Assembly: GCA_035650255.1 (NCBI GenBank) | Contig: DASRIA010000089.1 | Location: forward strand, 1 to 49,284 | Source of the DNA: DASRIA01 sp035650255 | GTDB lineage: Bacteria > Actinomycetota > Thermoleophilia > Solirubrobacterales > JBBDJG01 | Direction: 5' to 3' | DNA length: 49,284 bases | Shown here: in pieces, positions 48,688 through 49,284 of the stretch | Numbering within the stretch: the first letter of the stretch is position 1 | How the letters are laid out: every line of letters begins with the position of its first letter | Notes under the pieces: model-generated | Databases searched by the model: none | The model's input: only the letters and a program-made list of their open reading frames with translations | What the model was told of the DNA's origin: nothing | Made by a program: the position numbers and the translations under genes

Positions 48688-49122
48688 ATGGGAGACCGCG
48701 AACAGGAGGCCGGGGAGCGCTCGCCGCTCGCGGAGGCGCTGGCCGCAGTCGGCGACCGCTGGACCCTGCTGGTGGTGGAGGCGCTGCTGGACGGATCCCT
48801 CCGCTTCAACGAGCTGCAGGAGCGCGTTCCAGGGATCGCGCCCAACATCCTCAGCAACCGCATCCGGCGCCTGGAGCAGGGCGCGCTCGTCCTCGCCCAG
48901 CCCTACTCCGAGCGGCCTCCGCGGTACGTCTACGAGCTCACGGCCGCCGGGCGGGAGCTCGCAGGCGCGCTGCGCCTGCTGGCGGACTGGGGAGCGCGCC
49001 ACACCGAGGCGGAGCCGGTCGTGCACGGCGCGTGCGGCACCGCGCTCGAGGCGCGCTGGTACTGCCCGACCTGCGACCGGACGGTGGACGAGCCCGGCGA
49101 CGAGGCCGTGCACTACGCCTGA
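48688..49122 (+). CDS. HxlR-type winged-helix transcriptional regulator with C-terminal zinc-ribbon-like motif
   Basis: The 144-residue product has an HxlR/MarR-like winged helix: LAEALAAVGDRWTLLVVEALLDGSLRFNEL (given in part; about 14-45), then GIAPNILSNRIRRLEQGALV as recognition helix and the wing YSERPPRYVYELTAAGRELA. The C-terminal 30 residues add a CGT...WYCPTCDR cysteine set that may bind zinc, unlike plain HxlR proteins. TACGAT (48676-48681) ends six bases before the ATG and no ribosome site is seen, which suggests a leaderless transcript. It probably controls itself and the divergent protease pair. Confidence 0.85.
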   Translation: MGDREQEAGERSPLAEALAAVGDRWTLLVVEALLDGSLRFNELQERVPGIAPNILSNRIRRLEQGALVLAQPYSERPPRYVYELTAAGRELAGALRLLADWGARHTEAEPVVHGACGTALEARWYCPTCDRTVDEPGDEAVHYA

Positions 49123-49185
49123 CGCGCCCGGCTTCCACGAGGACCGCGCCTACAATGCGGCGGAGGCCGCTGACAAGGCCTGTTT

Positions 49186-49276
49186 GGAGAGGTGGCCGAG
49201 AGGCTGAAGGCAGCCGCCTGCTAAGCGGTTTGGGGGGTTCATGCCTCCCACGTGGGTTCGAATCCCACCCTCTCCG
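49186..49276 (+). tRNA. tRNA-Ser (anticodon GCU)
   Basis: The acceptor stem is GGAGAGG/CCTCTCC with discriminator G at 49276. The anticodon loop CTGCTAA gives GCU, reading AGC and AGU codons. A long variable arm (GGGGGGTTCATGCCTCCC) and the same T-arm as the UGA tRNA confirm a class II tRNA-Ser of 91 nt. A TACAAT at 49151-49156 is a plausible -10 box. Confidence 0.96.
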
Positions 49277-49284
49277 CTCACCGC

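Noticed and set aside
43151..49276. The interval between two tRNA-Ser genes as an integrated island with att sites
   Set aside because: The shared sequence is just the conserved T-arm and acceptor end of two different tRNA-Ser species. No integrase is present and the composition matches the rest of the window.

Overview
The window is a very GC-rich, densely coded chromosomal segment. The nuo gene set, seryl-tRNA synthetase, many GTG/TTG starts and several start codons placed directly behind -10-like hexamers suggest Actinomycetota. My guess is the class Thermoleophilia (Solirubrobacterales or relatives); this is inference from gene content, not a search. No transposase, integrase, phage gene or CRISPR array was seen.

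Layout. (1) Positions 1-12016, minus strand: a respiratory complex I operon, nuoA-B-C-D-E-F-G-H-I-J-K-L and the first codons of nuoM, with most junctions overlapping by 1-13 bases. Between nuoD and nuoE there is a 34-bp perfect direct repeat that creates a coupled 42-codon mini-ORF ending in a copy of the NuoD C-terminus. A perfect palindrome lies in the nuoA promoter region, shared with a divergent membrane-protein gene. (2) 12.1-15.3 kb: a small membrane protein, a flavin reductase, a cytochrome c lipoprotein, and serS, whose conserved N-terminus aligns with an ACG rather than a normal start codon. (3) 15.6-34 kb: a cell-surface polysaccharide locus. It holds the initiating polyprenyl-phosphate sugar transferase, a Wzy-like polymerase/ligase, a Wzx-like flippase, four glycosyltransferases, a glycosidase-like protein, two secreted beta-helix paralogs, a PASTA protein, a polysaccharide deacetylase and a glucuronyl C5-epimerase-like protein. 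(4) 33.7-37.6 kb: an isocitrate/isopropylmalate dehydrogenase homolog, an RraA/aldolase-like protein, a stand-alone ATP-grasp ligase and a SnoaL-like protein. (5) 37.8-42.9 kb, minus strand: a tight four-gene operon of Wzc-like chain-length kinase, second O-antigen-ligase-like protein, cyanophycin-synthetase-like ATP-grasp ligase and putative Fe(II)/2-oxoglutarate oxygenase with a C-terminal helical domain. (6) 43.1-49.3 kb: two tRNA-Ser genes (UGA and GCU) flanking a VOC protein, a zinc-ribbon methyltransferase, a sulfotransferase, a small hypothetical protein, two tandem trypsin-PDZ proteases and a divergent HxlR-type regulator.

How it works together. Regions 3 and 5 carry every step expected of Wzx/Wzy surface polysaccharide export: priming, chain extension, flipping, polymerisation and length control. 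They also carry modifying enzymes (deacetylase, C5-epimerase-like, a more distant sulfotransferase) of the kind that mature heparan-type polymers. The Wzc-Wzy-ATP-grasp-oxygenase operon is the best candidate for an undescribed system, possibly attaching or building an amino-acid-containing decoration. Small-scale signals of note are two 45-nt palindromic elements sharing an 11-nt core at convergent gene junctions, a hexanucleotide repeat inside the priming transferase, and tandem hairpins with GNRA-type loops ahead of a beta-helix gene.
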